Positions 10,777-21,800 of a DNA stretch of 64,000 nt are shown piece by piece. The first letter of the stretch is position 1, and the number at the start of each line of letters is the position of its first letter. Made by a program: the position numbers and the translations under genes. The DNA comes from Trachythela sp. YZ-2020 (lineage: Eukaryota > Cnidaria > Anthozoa > Malacalcyonacea > Clavulariidae): assembly GCA_016169945.1 (NCBI GenBank), contig JADLSH010000111.1:248001-312000 (forward strand), given 5' to 3'. The notes beneath the pieces are model-generated. The model saw only the letters and a list, made by a program, of their open reading frames with translations. It did no database searches and was not told the DNA's origin.

Positions 10777-11967
10777 TTATGTAAAGCTTTGAGAAGAGAT
10801 GACTTCAAAGACGATTTCGCTTTCGATCGCGAGAGGGTAGCTGGCCTCCAGTGTGGAGTACCAGAACGATGATGAGGATGACGGTGAAAATGAACTGTAC
10901 CACTCATCCAAAGCTGAGGCGATGGAGTCTGAGACCACTTTTGATATCCCTTTACCCATCACATGACCACCAAAGCTACCACCAACGATCCCAATTAATC
11001 CACCGACAACAGGAACTGGTATAATTATCTGACCAACAACCATTCCTGCGACAGCTCCACCAAAACGAAACGAGTGTAAAATCAACAGACCAACAACTTC
11101 TTTGATGAATTCTTTTCTGGTTTTAATCAATACTCCCTCTTCCCACTTCTGTTTTGCTACCCAAATCCCATAACCTAAACAGCCAACATCGATAATCAAC
11201 GCCAGACCCACTCCGGCAGCACACCCTAACATTGACAGGCCTTGGGCGCCTTTCTTTACTATCACTTTTCCTAGCACAGGATGTCTCCACACTACCTCAA
11301 CAACCTCCACAGCCACTTTTGCTAAGTGTTTACTCAAATGAAACAACGACATTAGAAACCCAGAGACGATTGCAAGCGGGATCGTCACTCTGGTTTTAGT
11401 CGATTGCAAGCTAATATTCAAGTCGCATATACACCACATAACGAAGGACTCGCAATTATTCGTTGCCAAATTGTAGTACTTTTCATCCTTCCTTTTCCTG
11501 GCTCTTCTAATGACCTCTTCTACAGGGTAGCGTCTCAATTCATCTGGCCAGACCACCCTTTCGACTTCCGCTCCTTTTTCTTGTAACGCGCTTTCGCTTC
11601 CGATAAAGTCCTTGTGCGGCAAGGTCATTTCCTGAATGAAAGCAAGTTGCCCGGAAGCGTTACCCGAGCTAAACGAGCCAGTTTTGAAGAATCGATAGAT
11701 TGCGTTGGTCGGAGTTCCGTAATAATGTATAATGTTTGGTCGACCATCACTTTCTAATCCGATGCAAAGAAAATGGTGGTGGTACAATTTCTTTTTCCCG
11801 ACCGATTTCCTTTTAACCAGATGATCGCCTGCTATCATGTCTGAGAACTTTCTGATCGGCTCTCTTGCTTGTAGTCTCCATTCAAAATAGGAACGTTGTT
11901 CCTTTATTGCTGCGTGCTCAATCCTCTTCCATAATTTGCGTTTCAATGGTTTGCTCCAGCCTGGCAT
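10777..11967 (-). CDS. LRAT-domain protein, intronless paralogue
   Basis: A single uninterrupted frame of 396 residues starts at MPGWSKPLK. An in-frame ATG 33 bases upstream adds an AT-rich, nonconserved MLPIYRF extension, so I prefer the inner start. The LRAT domain carries GDHLVKRKS (His49), LYHHHFLC (His63-65) and NNCESFV (Cys172). It is followed by a hydrophobic glycine-rich part with VVGQIIIPVPVVGGLIG. It aligns with the protein at 487-3191 along nearly its whole length; VERVVWPDELRR is identical in both. Where that gene has two introns, this one reads straight through (PVEEVIRR and GLSMLGC). The tail after about residue 355 is serine-rich and has no counterpart in the first gene. Enzyme activity and substrate are unknown. 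Confidence 0.9.
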   Translation of the reverse strand: MPGWSKPLKRKLWKRIEHAAIKEQRSYFEWRLQAREPIRKFSDMIAGDHLVKRKSVGKKKLYHHHFLCIGLESDGRPNIIHYYGTPTNAIYRFFKTGSFSSGNASGQLAFIQEMTLPHKDFIGSESALQEKGAEVERVVWPDELRRYPVEEVIRRARKRKDEKYYNLATNNCESFVMWCICDLNISLQSTKTRVTIPLAIVSGFLMSLFHLSKHLAKVAVEVVEVVWRHPVLGKVIVKKGAQGLSMLGCAAGVGLALIIDVGCLGYGIWVAKQKWEEGVLIKTRKEFIKEVVGLLILHSFRFGGAVAGMVVGQIIIPVPVVGGLIGIVGGSFGGHVMGKGISKVVSDSIASALDEWYSSFSPSSSSSFWYSTLEASYPLAIESEIVFEVISSQSFT

Positions 11968-14243
11968 TTCGTAGGTAATAAATCTATATATAGGTAACAA
12001 AAATTAGATTCATACTTCCATACATTTTGCGATTATTGCCGTACATTATCGAGAAGTCCCATACTCCTATCCCTACCAGATTTATCACTTAAAATGGTGA
12101 GATTGCAATAATTTTTGCGTGCTACTAGAGAATTATCAATCAACAGTATTCGACGACCTTTTCCATTTTAATCTTACCATACTTTAAACTAAAATAAATT
12201 TGGAATTTGAAAAATATCTTAAATTAGTCGAGATTAGTTAGGTAAAACTATAAGGATTGGAATACATTAATCATTACAATTGATAAAAATTTGTTAATAC
12301 ATCAAAGCATGCATGCATTATACGTAGCTACTAACATCATTAAAGATTTGTCTTTCATTGCAATAACGTACCTATTTATCAAATAGGGCCTGGAAACGAA
12401 TGATTTATTTGATAAAGTTTATATAATTATACTATAGAATCATATTTCAGCCTCAGGTTAGTAAACTTCGTATTACTGCATGCATTGCATTAAATAGTGT
12501 TGTTCGTTCACGATCTCATTTGGATCGCAATGTTTACATTCATATTCTTTCATCGCATGGAACATTGATATATCGAATTAACAGTTTCAACAGCTAATAT
12601 ATGAGCTGAAATTCTGAGCTTTGAACAGCGTGACGATGTTTAACATTACTATGTTAAAGTTTTGTATAGATGTATCGTATGTACAAATATTGGTATTAAT
12701 GTCTATTAAATATTGATATTTCCTTGTAGTTACTGAGATTTCAAGCTTATTGCTGCCGAGCGTTAGCGAGGCAGCACACTATTCTTGACGTGCTAAAGTT
12801 TCTCCAGAGTTCACTCGACCCAGTGCTTTGCGCGGATCTATGTATTGTCGAGATTTCGTCTCGGTTTGGATGTCGCTTTTCCGGGGGAAAAGGTCGAGCT
12901 TCAAGTCACTTTTAAAATTAGGGGGAGTGAACAATATATTGTAATTGCATGCGCACGCATGTTTCCTTTTATCCATGTGCTCAAAATATTACAAACTTTC
13001 ATATATATATATATATATATTTCTAAAATTCATTAATTATTCATAGGGAAAATACAAAGGAAACTCATGACCCGTAGCGGATCTATATATTTGATATAGA
13101 CTTGTTCAAATTTTCTCCTTCAATTTTTACAGCGTAGATAACATCAATCTTCAAAATTCCAACGCCAGTGAGCGTACAAAACGAGTCATTTTAGAAGTCA
13201 TATACAAACCTTACAGTTCGGCCTTTATCAGATCTAAAACACTCGGCTGCGCCTCGATGTTTGAAATCTGATAAAGACCTCTTGTGCGGTTTGTATATAT
13301 TATATATATATATATACAGTAATTCGCTCTATAACCATGTGTTTTGATTTGAACAATCGAAGACCTAGCTATATGAAAACCGGTTGATGGACTATTGTAA
13401 ACGAATTCATGATATGCGTGAAAATAGTTTAATATGACATATATTGTATCTTGTTACCGAATACTTTTTTCGGCAAGGGAAAAGCGATTAAGCGCCGTGT
13501 TTATAGTATGGCATGACTTTATATTCGTTGATATATTAATTTCCAAGACGCGTAATGTAGCTATATATACCTCTTTATACAGCCAAAAGAGCGTAAAAAT
13601 AGAAATCTGTACGAAGTAGTCTAATTTCTGAAGAATCGTGTATACCGCTAAAACTAGCATAAATATCTGTACTGCATAGTCGAGTCTCTAAGCAATCCAA
13701 GCAATTTCTGAATTGATATTGCGCAAATAGCCCAAATATTTTCTGAATATTATATGCCAGGCGGCAAATGGAATTCTACATAGCTTGGCACTGATTGTAC
13801 ATTTTATTGTGCTTAAATTCTGTTGGGTTTTCCAAGCTTTTGCTGCTATAATGCTAGTACCTTCTAGTATATAGTGATAGTCTGATAAAGCTTTTCTGTC
13901 AAGTTTAAACACTTTTCAAGCGTACATGACTACATGTGGCTTCTGAGACCAAACTTAGACAGGTTAAAGGTCACCGAATAAACTTTCTAATCTAATCTGT
14001 AGCGTCTATGTTTTTGAATTTTCAAAAAACGGTCCAACGTGCTATCAACCAGCCAGCAAATGACTTTAAAACCACACATTATTCATTGTAAAACTGCCTA
14101 TATATAGTTTATATCAATAGCTACTTTATCGAGCCTACATAAAGAATCTGTGTCTGGGCATGCATGGGTGAATCAGTAATCGATATAGACAAAGTTAAAA
14201 CTGCTTTCTCCAAAATAGAAGATTACAAAATACGTAACCTAGA
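11968..14243. other. AT-rich intergenic region
   Basis: No gene is supported. It contains an AT dinucleotide run at about 13001-13020, a foldback repeat at 13201-13305 and another short AT run at about 13297-13315. Small open frames at 12779-13036 and 13434-13912 lack any recognisable motif. The part next to 11967 would hold the promoter of the minus-strand LRAT-like gene, but no element was fixed. Confidence 0.45.
13201..13305. repeat. Foldback repeat
   Basis: The left arm tatacaaacc...ggcctttatcagat is answered by atctgataaagacc...ggtttgtata. The arms contain mismatches around a CTCGGCTGCGCCTCG centre. This is similar in style to the palindrome at 8178-8272, so the two may belong to related MITE families. 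Confidence 0.5.
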
Positions 14244-15630
14244 AACAAATATTTATTTGTGGCAGAATTATGTTCAAATAGTTTAAGGTTTTTAGATGGT
14301 CATCTGTGAAGCCAGATTCTTAGATTATAGCGCCCTGATTATAGTGACACTTTAACAGTAAGTTTTAATTTTCGATGGCCAAATTGCCTAGTTTTACTTT
14401 CATTTCATTGAAAAATATGCAAATTTTATACTGTCTTTAAATTTCTTCTATGTATTTTAAATCCTTGCAATATATTTGAAGCCAATCGTTGGTGCGTTGA
14501 TAATTAAGAATACTCAATATTTACGATATCGTATCTTAGAAGTAGCTAATAAGACATCTCACTGACTTACAGACAGTTACAGGTATAATAATCATATACA
14601 TGACATATACGCACAGTATATCGCGTTGGACTAATAGTTACGCATGCATGGGAATGCGCAGACAAAAAGCATTTCAGGTAAAACATATGTAATACAATAA
14701 ACGTTGTAAAGTTCTTACCTCACAGCAAACTCGAAAACAATATGATTATAAGTCGCGATATGATAGAGCCGCTCAGAAAGAAATATTTATACACTGTACA
14801 TACTGTACACTATAATATGAGTAATGTAATTGTGAAGACGAATGGGAATTCCCTGCATGCTAAATAAGGTAACTGAGGTAATTCGGGATAAAATTGCAGT
14901 TGAATCATAACATGTAGCTGGGATTGAATATAATCAATATACAAATGATGCATATCAATTGGAGCAACCAATCAGCCAGTTCTCAAATGACGCGTTCTGA
15001 GTCAGAATAAACGTTCAGGTATATGGCAGTTTTCTATTAACTATACAGTATGCATGGTTATATCATACCATGTTTGTTATATTTCAAATATATGTATATC
15101 AAAGTATTAAACAGTTCAATAATGCATTTGTGTTTCAAATACAGCGACAATAGAGAACTATTTTCTATTATTTGTATTTCCCGTTCTGCGTGTGTAAAGC
15201 AACGTGAGCTTAGGGACCAGTCTAAAATTGTTCTATACGAGTATAACTCTGCGTAACTATTCAGATGATGAGAGAACAGTTGAATACACTGATATGCATA
15301 TTTTTATTAAATGGTCAGTGAAAAATTCTGAAAATGTTCTCGTAGAATAGCCCCAAGTATATATTTAACCTAAGTTTGGCATATATATTAAACGATTCTA
15401 TGTATTTTAAGAAGATTTAATACATCCAAGAATAGCTTGTGTATTGAGCATTTTATGTATTCATGGTTATTTTGTTTATATAAGACCTCTATAAAAAGAC
15501 ACAGTACAATTTGCTCTTTCATATTTTCCATTAAAAGGTGACATATTGGGTGGATTTTCCACCTGCTTGTTCCAAAGCTGGGTGAGAAAAATGTATGAAT
15601 ACGAACATTTCTATATATTTACAAATACTT
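14244..15630. repeat. Tandem duplication unit, copy A
   Basis: This first and most complete copy is about 1.39 kb, from aacaaatatttatttgtggc to atatttacaaatactt, where the same start word of copy B follows. A short open frame at 15050-15256 (start MHGYIIPCLLYF) recurs in the other copies simply because the DNA is duplicated. It shows no known domain. Copy A differs from B and C at scattered sites, for example in the tttctattatt versus tatactattatt stretch, so it is the more diverged copy. Confidence 0.85.
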
Positions 15631-17196
15631 AACAAATATTTATTTGTGGCAGAGTTATGTTCAAATAGTTTTAGGTTTTTAGATGGTCATCTGTGAAGCC
15701 AGATTCTTAGATTATAGTGACACTTTAACAGCAAGTTTTAATTTTCGATGGCCAAATTGCCTAGTTTTACTTTCATTTCATTGAAAGGACACACATATAT
15801 GCAAATTTTATACTGTTCATTTTAAATCCTTGCAATATATTTGAAGCCAATCGTTGGTGCGTTGATAATTAAGAATACTCAATATTTACGATATCGTATC
15901 TTAGAAGTATAGCTAATAAGACATCTCACTGGCTTACACAGACAGTTACAGGTATAATAATCATATACATGACATATACGTACAGTATATCGCGTTGGAC
16001 TAATAGTTACGCATGCATGGAAATGCGCAGACAAAAAGCATTTCAGGTAAAACATATGTAATACAATAAACGTTGTAAAGTTCTTACCTCACAGCAAACT
16101 CGAAAACAATATGATTATAAGTCGCGATATGATAAAGCCGCTCAGAAAGAAATATTTATACACTGTAAATACTGTACACTATAATATGAGTAATGTAATT
16201 GTGAAGACGAATGGGAATTCCCTGCATGCTAAATAAGGTAACTGAGGTAATTCATAGCGTCGGGATAAAATTGCAGTTGAATCATAACATGTAGCTGGGA
16301 TTGAATATAATCAATATATGCATATCAATTGGAGCAACCAATCAGCCAGTTCTCAAATGACGCGTTCTGAGTCAGAATAAACGTTCAGGAAAATGGCAGT
16401 TTTCTATTAACTATACAGTATGCATGGTTATATCATACCATGTTTGTTATATTTCAAATATATGTATATCAAAGTATTAAACAGTTCAATAATGCATTTG
16501 TGTTTCAAATACAGCGACAATAGAGAACTATATACTATTATTTGTATTTCCCGTTCTGCATGTGTAAAGCAACGTGAGCTTAGGGACCAGTCTAAAATTG
16601 TTCTATACGAGTATAGAGTATCAGATGATGAGAGAACAGTTGAATACACTGATATGCATATTTTTATTAAATGGTGAAAAATTCTGAAAATGTTCTCGTA
16701 TAGAATAGCCCTTCTAACCCAAGGCATATTTTAACATATATACTGGGGGGCCACTTGGCCCCCCAGGCCCTCTTGATGCCCCCCCACTCACACAAAATTG
16801 GCCCCCCACTCCCTGGGCCCTTTATACATTGGGTCGTTTACAGAGTAAATGATTTGTCTGTGTTTAACGAAATATCGTTTTTATGGCTTATATATAGTTA
16901 GACATTTTTAAAGTTTTAGTTAAAACATTGAAATACTATTGGCCTGGCAATTTCAGAGCTCCAGATTTGAAAATTTTCCTGGGAAAAAACTCCCTCGGAC
17001 CCCTACAGGGCTCGCGCCTTCAGCACTCAGATTAAGGGCCCTTTTTCACAAATGGCCCCCCACTTAGAAATCCTTAAAATATGCCCTGTTCTAACCCCAA
17101 GTATATATTTAACCTAAGTTTGGCATATATATCAAACGATTCTATGACATGTATTTTAAGAAGATTTAATACATCCAAGAATAGCTTGTGTATTGA
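15631..17196. repeat. Tandem duplication unit, copy B (with insertion)
   Basis: This second copy follows copy A directly. It lacks the last part of the unit (after cttgtgtattga) and carries a 369-base hAT-like insertion at 16720-17088. It shares diagnostic bases with copy C (tatactattatttg, gagtatagagtatcag) that differ from copy A, so B and C are the youngest pair. Confidence 0.8.
16720..17088. mobile_element. hAT-like nonautonomous element (MITE)
   Basis: Terminal inverted repeats are CAAGGCATATTTTAA on the left and the complement of CAGGGCATATTTTAA on the right. They are flanked by a perfect 8-base duplication TTCTAACC (16712-16719 and 17089-17096). Copy C of the surrounding duplication has the uninterrupted site ttctaacccc at 17931-17940, so the insertion boundaries are proven from within the window. 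The CAGGG-type ends and 8-base duplication fit the hAT superfamily. The interior is C/G-run rich with no coding capacity. Confidence 0.85.
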
Positions 17197-17202
17197 ATAG
17201 CT

Positions 17203-18224
17203 TTCCAGATTCTTAGATTATAGTGACACTTTAACAGCAAGTTTTAATTTTCGATGGCCAAATTGCCTAGTTTTACTTTCATTTCATTGAAAGGACACAC
17301 ATATATGCAAATTTTATACTGTTCATTTTAAATCCTTGCAATATATTTGAAGCCAATATAAAACGTTGTGAAGTTCTTACATAATATGAGTAATGTAATT
17401 GTGAAGACGAATGGGAATTCCCTGCATGCTAAATAAGGTAACTGAGGTAGCTAATTCATATATAGCCATTATATAGCGTCGGGATAAAATTGCAGTTGAA
17501 TCATAACATGTAGCTGGGATTGAATATAATCAACATATACATATCAATTGGAGCAACCAATCAGCCAGTTCTCAAATGACGCGTTCTGAGTCAGAATAAA
17601 CGTTCAGGAAAATGGCAGTTTTCTATTAACTATACAGTATGCATGGTTATATCATACCATGTTTGTTATATTTCAAATATATGTATATCAAAGTATTAAA
17701 CAGTTCAATAATGCATTTGTGTTTCAAATACAGCGACAATAGAGAACTATATACTATTATTTGTATTTCCCGTTCTGCATGTGTAAAGCAACGTGAGCTT
17801 AGGGACCAGTCTAAAATTGTTCTATACGAGTATAGAGTATCAGATGATGAGAGAACAGTTGAATACACTGATATGCATATTTTTATTAAATGGTGAAAAA
17901 TTCTGAAAATGTTCTCGTATAGAATAGCCCTTCTAACCCCAAGTATATATTTAACCTAAATTTGGCATATATATTAAACGATTCTATGACATGTATTTTA
18001 AGAAGATTTAATACATCCAAGAATAGCTTGTGTATTGAGCATTTTATGTATTCATGGTTATTTTGTTTATATAAAACCTCTATAAAAATACATAGTACAA
18101 TTTGCTCTTTCATATTTTCCATTAAAAGGTGACATATTGGGTGGATTTTCCACCTGCTTTGTTCCAAAGCTGGGTGAGAAAAATGTATGAATACGAACAT
18201 TTCTATATATTTACAAATACTTAA
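17203..18224. repeat. Tandem duplication unit, copy C
   Basis: This third copy begins inside the unit (agattcttagattatag) and runs to the same end as copy A (acaaatacttaa). Compared with A and B it has lost two internal segments, around 17357 (after gaagccaat) and around 17380 (after gttcttac). It keeps the empty target site of the hAT-like element. The recurring short open frames here are duplicated noncoding DNA. Confidence 0.8.
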
Positions 18225-18870
18225 GGACTATGTCCTGACAACTATTTACTTTTTGCAGGTCAAATATATTATGGCCTGCAATTTCTATTTTTGAACTAGA
18301 AAAATGGTACAGCTTGGCTATGCAGGAATCAAGAAACAAATGTCACCCTACGAAACTATTCTATTTGACTATTAATTCTGATATTAATTATTTGAAGAAA
18401 CCAACTATATTTTTCATTAAGACAATGTGTTAACCAAATGAAATGATATGTATACACTGTAGAATTTCACCTGCCAGAACAGAATTTCGGATACTGTACA
18501 GGTACACAAGGATTTGTTTCAAATTCCTTACTATATGGAATTAGTCCGTGCGGATCCTAGTTGAAAGTACAGTAGTATGAATATGGCACTAATTAGTGTG
18601 GAAATTATGCTAATTCCAGGCTACAGTAATTGCCATTTTCATACTATGGAAATACCATGGAAATATACTGTACTATGGATATACTATGAAAATGTCATTT
18701 ACATACAATTTCTATACAAATAATTTTTCCAGTAATATGGTCGGCTATGTCAAGCCCTGTCCTTTTGTTTTAAAACCTGAGGAAGTTTCGTATAAACACT
18801 ATAATTTGACAATAAATTAATATGTTTCCACTAAATGAAATTGAACTTACGTAACGCCCATATTCATCTG
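18225..18870. other. 3' flank of the SLC17A9-like gene
   Basis: No coding sequence is supported. The stretch likely contains the 3' UTR of the minus-strand transporter gene. An aataaattaat at about 18810 is on the plus strand and so is not its signal. A short imperfect self-repetition of atactatggaaat-like words occurs at 18640-18690. Confidence 0.4.
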
Positions 18871-21800
18871 TCATTGGATCTTTTTAGCGGAGCCAAATAT
18901 TGTAAACACCGCACATCCCATGATGCACACTCCAGCTACAACATTGAAATATAGAGGCCAGCTCTGAGAGGTAGTTAAGACGTGACCAGAAAAATATATA
19001 GCACCAAATACTGTGTAGGGAAAGAAAACAAACATGTTATTGTTGAAAAGAAAGCTGCCTGACTGCTTCTGTCCATTTTATAGAAGTTGGTGGTTTTGTC
19101 AGCAGGAACAAATAGAGTTTTGGACTTGTTTATCTTGTTAACATCAACTCTTTTTGAAATTTACACTTCGTATCTTTAAACTTGATGTTTTGAATCATTT
19201 TTAGCATTCTATTTTCAAAACCTGCAAGTTCTGGAATTTGTGATGGGTTTGTTTTGAATTAAATCCGTACGTTTCTTTGTTCTTGTGTTCTGTTTCAGGG
19301 TTTAGATAAAAATGTGCTCCCCATCTCATCCGTTTGCACAGTTGTTCGGTTTTCTCAATAAGTTTCTTGTTATAGTATATATGTTTAAATATAATGATTT
19401 TGGTGGCATCTCACTCGATTGAATAATAATTGAAAGGTTTTGTAGATGGAAAATTATTGAATGAAAATTATATACATTTATTAGACCTAACCTGGAACAG
19501 CTACGAAAAATGCAACTATATGTCTCTGGCAGGAATCGAACCTGCGGCCCTGCGATTCCGGTGCAGCGCTCTAACAACTGAGCTACAGAGTCCAGTTGTC
19601 GAGCTCTAACCACAAGTTCATGTATTTATTAGACATATACATTTATTTTTCGTAGCTGTTCCTGGTTAGGTCTATAAATGTATATAATTTTCACTCAATA
19701 ATTTTCCATCTATAAAACCTTTCAATTATTATTCAATCGAGTGAGATGCCACCAAAATCTTGATATTTACCCACAACTTAACTTGGCTGTACCCTAGTAT
19801 ATATACATGACTGGATTGTGTAGCTCAGTTGGTTAGAGCGCTGCACCGGAATCGCAGGGCCGCAGGTTCGGTTCCTGCCAGGGACTTATAGTTGCATTTT
19901 TCGTAGCAGTTCCTGATTAGGTCTAATAAATGTATATAATTTTCACTCAATAATTTTCTATCTACAAAACCTTTCAAGTATATATGTTTGTCTATGTCTG
20001 ACAATTCTATGTCTGTATCATGCCAATTCTGAAGGACGGAGGTAATAACGATATTTTGATCCATGTTTACTAATCCTTCACCCATCTAGCAAACTTACCA
20101 GAAAAGGTTGACACAGTATTTGAAAATCCCGCCACGGAGCCTGCATACTCCGGGGCCATATCCTGAGGCATAACCATACCACCTGCATTATGAAATCCTG
20201 TCATGCCAATTGCGAACGTCATAAACACCAGGGCAAGTGAAAATGATTCACTGTGACTCAGTAATATTAACGAAAAAGCTGCACCAAGTTGAGCCAACAT
20301 CTGCGAAGAAACAAAATTAATGTTATAAAGCAATAGGAATTGTAAATGTTTGGGTCCAGTATCGATAGTATACTATTCTAACGTTGAATGATTTACAAAG
20401 ATGGAAATTTCGAGCGAAAATTATAAACATAAATTAGACCTAACCAAGATTCCGTGATTCGTGATTCCGTGATTCGTCATTAACAGTCCTCGCAATTTTC
20501 GGCGGCAAAAGGCAAAAGGCAAATGCCGCCGATAATGCCGCCGAAGATTAAATTATCGGCGGCAATTTTTTGCCGCCGACGAATTTTTGTGTCACTGATG
20601 ATGCTTCACTGCCTTCTCAATTCGATTAATTCTTCCGAGTATGAACATATGGTTATGATTTTAATTATTTGTAGTTCACTTCACAGAAAATAATTCGGGA
20701 AAGTGAACTATTCTTTTGTGAACACTTTTATTTTTGTGGCTTATTTTAAAATACATCGAAAGTAGTTCTGATAGATATACTTCATGTAACTTCAAGTTCC
20801 ACCAAACATACACACCGCTGGCCACGTGTAACGACGGGTTTGGTTTCGTCCATGTGCAACAATTTTAGAACAACGTCCGTAGTGTAACAAAGTTAAAACT
20901 AAAAGATTGATAGCTGGTCTCAATGTTATTGTGTGTGAAACAACGTTTCTTCGAATATCAAACACTTTTAATCAGTAGAGTCAAGAGAATACTATAAAAT
21001 AATTCAGTCCTCTGTCAAAGTCAGTGTCATTTTATAAGAGACAAAAAATTGCCGCCGAACTGCCGCCGAACTTCGAAATATCGGCGGCAATTTTTTGCCG
21101 CCGAAGATTTATCAAAATTGCGAGGACTGCATTAAATTAATACAAGTACATAATTATATAGATCAGTCGACTGGGGTGTGTAACCTTCATCATTCCCATC
21201 ATGCATCATCAGCAATGTGTCGAATTCGGACAGTTTAGTGTTATTTTTCATATTATAAACATTATAGTTTAGTTTAGTTATATACCGCATAAGATGAAGT
21301 ACTGTGATATGGACACAAACTGGACAGTTTGAATGCGGGCGAAGATAATAAGGAATGGGATGCGAGATTGTGAGAGGAAAACTTTAAACGAAGCGGTTTG
21401 TGGGATATATTCATTAAATATATGCTAAAATGAGAGTTGTTGTCGTGTGGAGAGCAAATCCCGACAAAGTGGTGACCCCGGCAGGATTCTGGCCGAAATA
21501 TACATCGAAAAAGGGAGAAAATCTACGTGAAATTAACGAAACAAAACTAACGTTGAGGAAATATTTATAATATAACAGCTAAGCAAAAATTATGTCGACG
21601 CTAGAGGAGCTAGAAAAGCAGAACGAAGGTAAAATTCGAATGTAAAATTCACACGGGATGATACACCTAGACTTCTAGAAGAAAACAAAGTGAAAACATT
21701 AGAAAGACATGGGAAAGTTTTTGAAAATTTAATCGAGGAAATTCGTAGTATTAAAGTGGAAGTACAACGAAACAGAATCGAGAAGGGAGATAAGCAGATG

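Noticed and set aside
15050..17896. Conserved small protein MHGYIIPCLLYF in three places
   Set aside because: Conservation is explained by DNA duplication of the whole 1.4 kb unit. Noncoding parts are equally similar, and the frame end differs between copies.
19521..19593. Functional tRNA gene
   Set aside because: A and B boxes are good, but the acceptor stem does not close, U33 is absent and a SINE tail follows. A second copy behaves the same.
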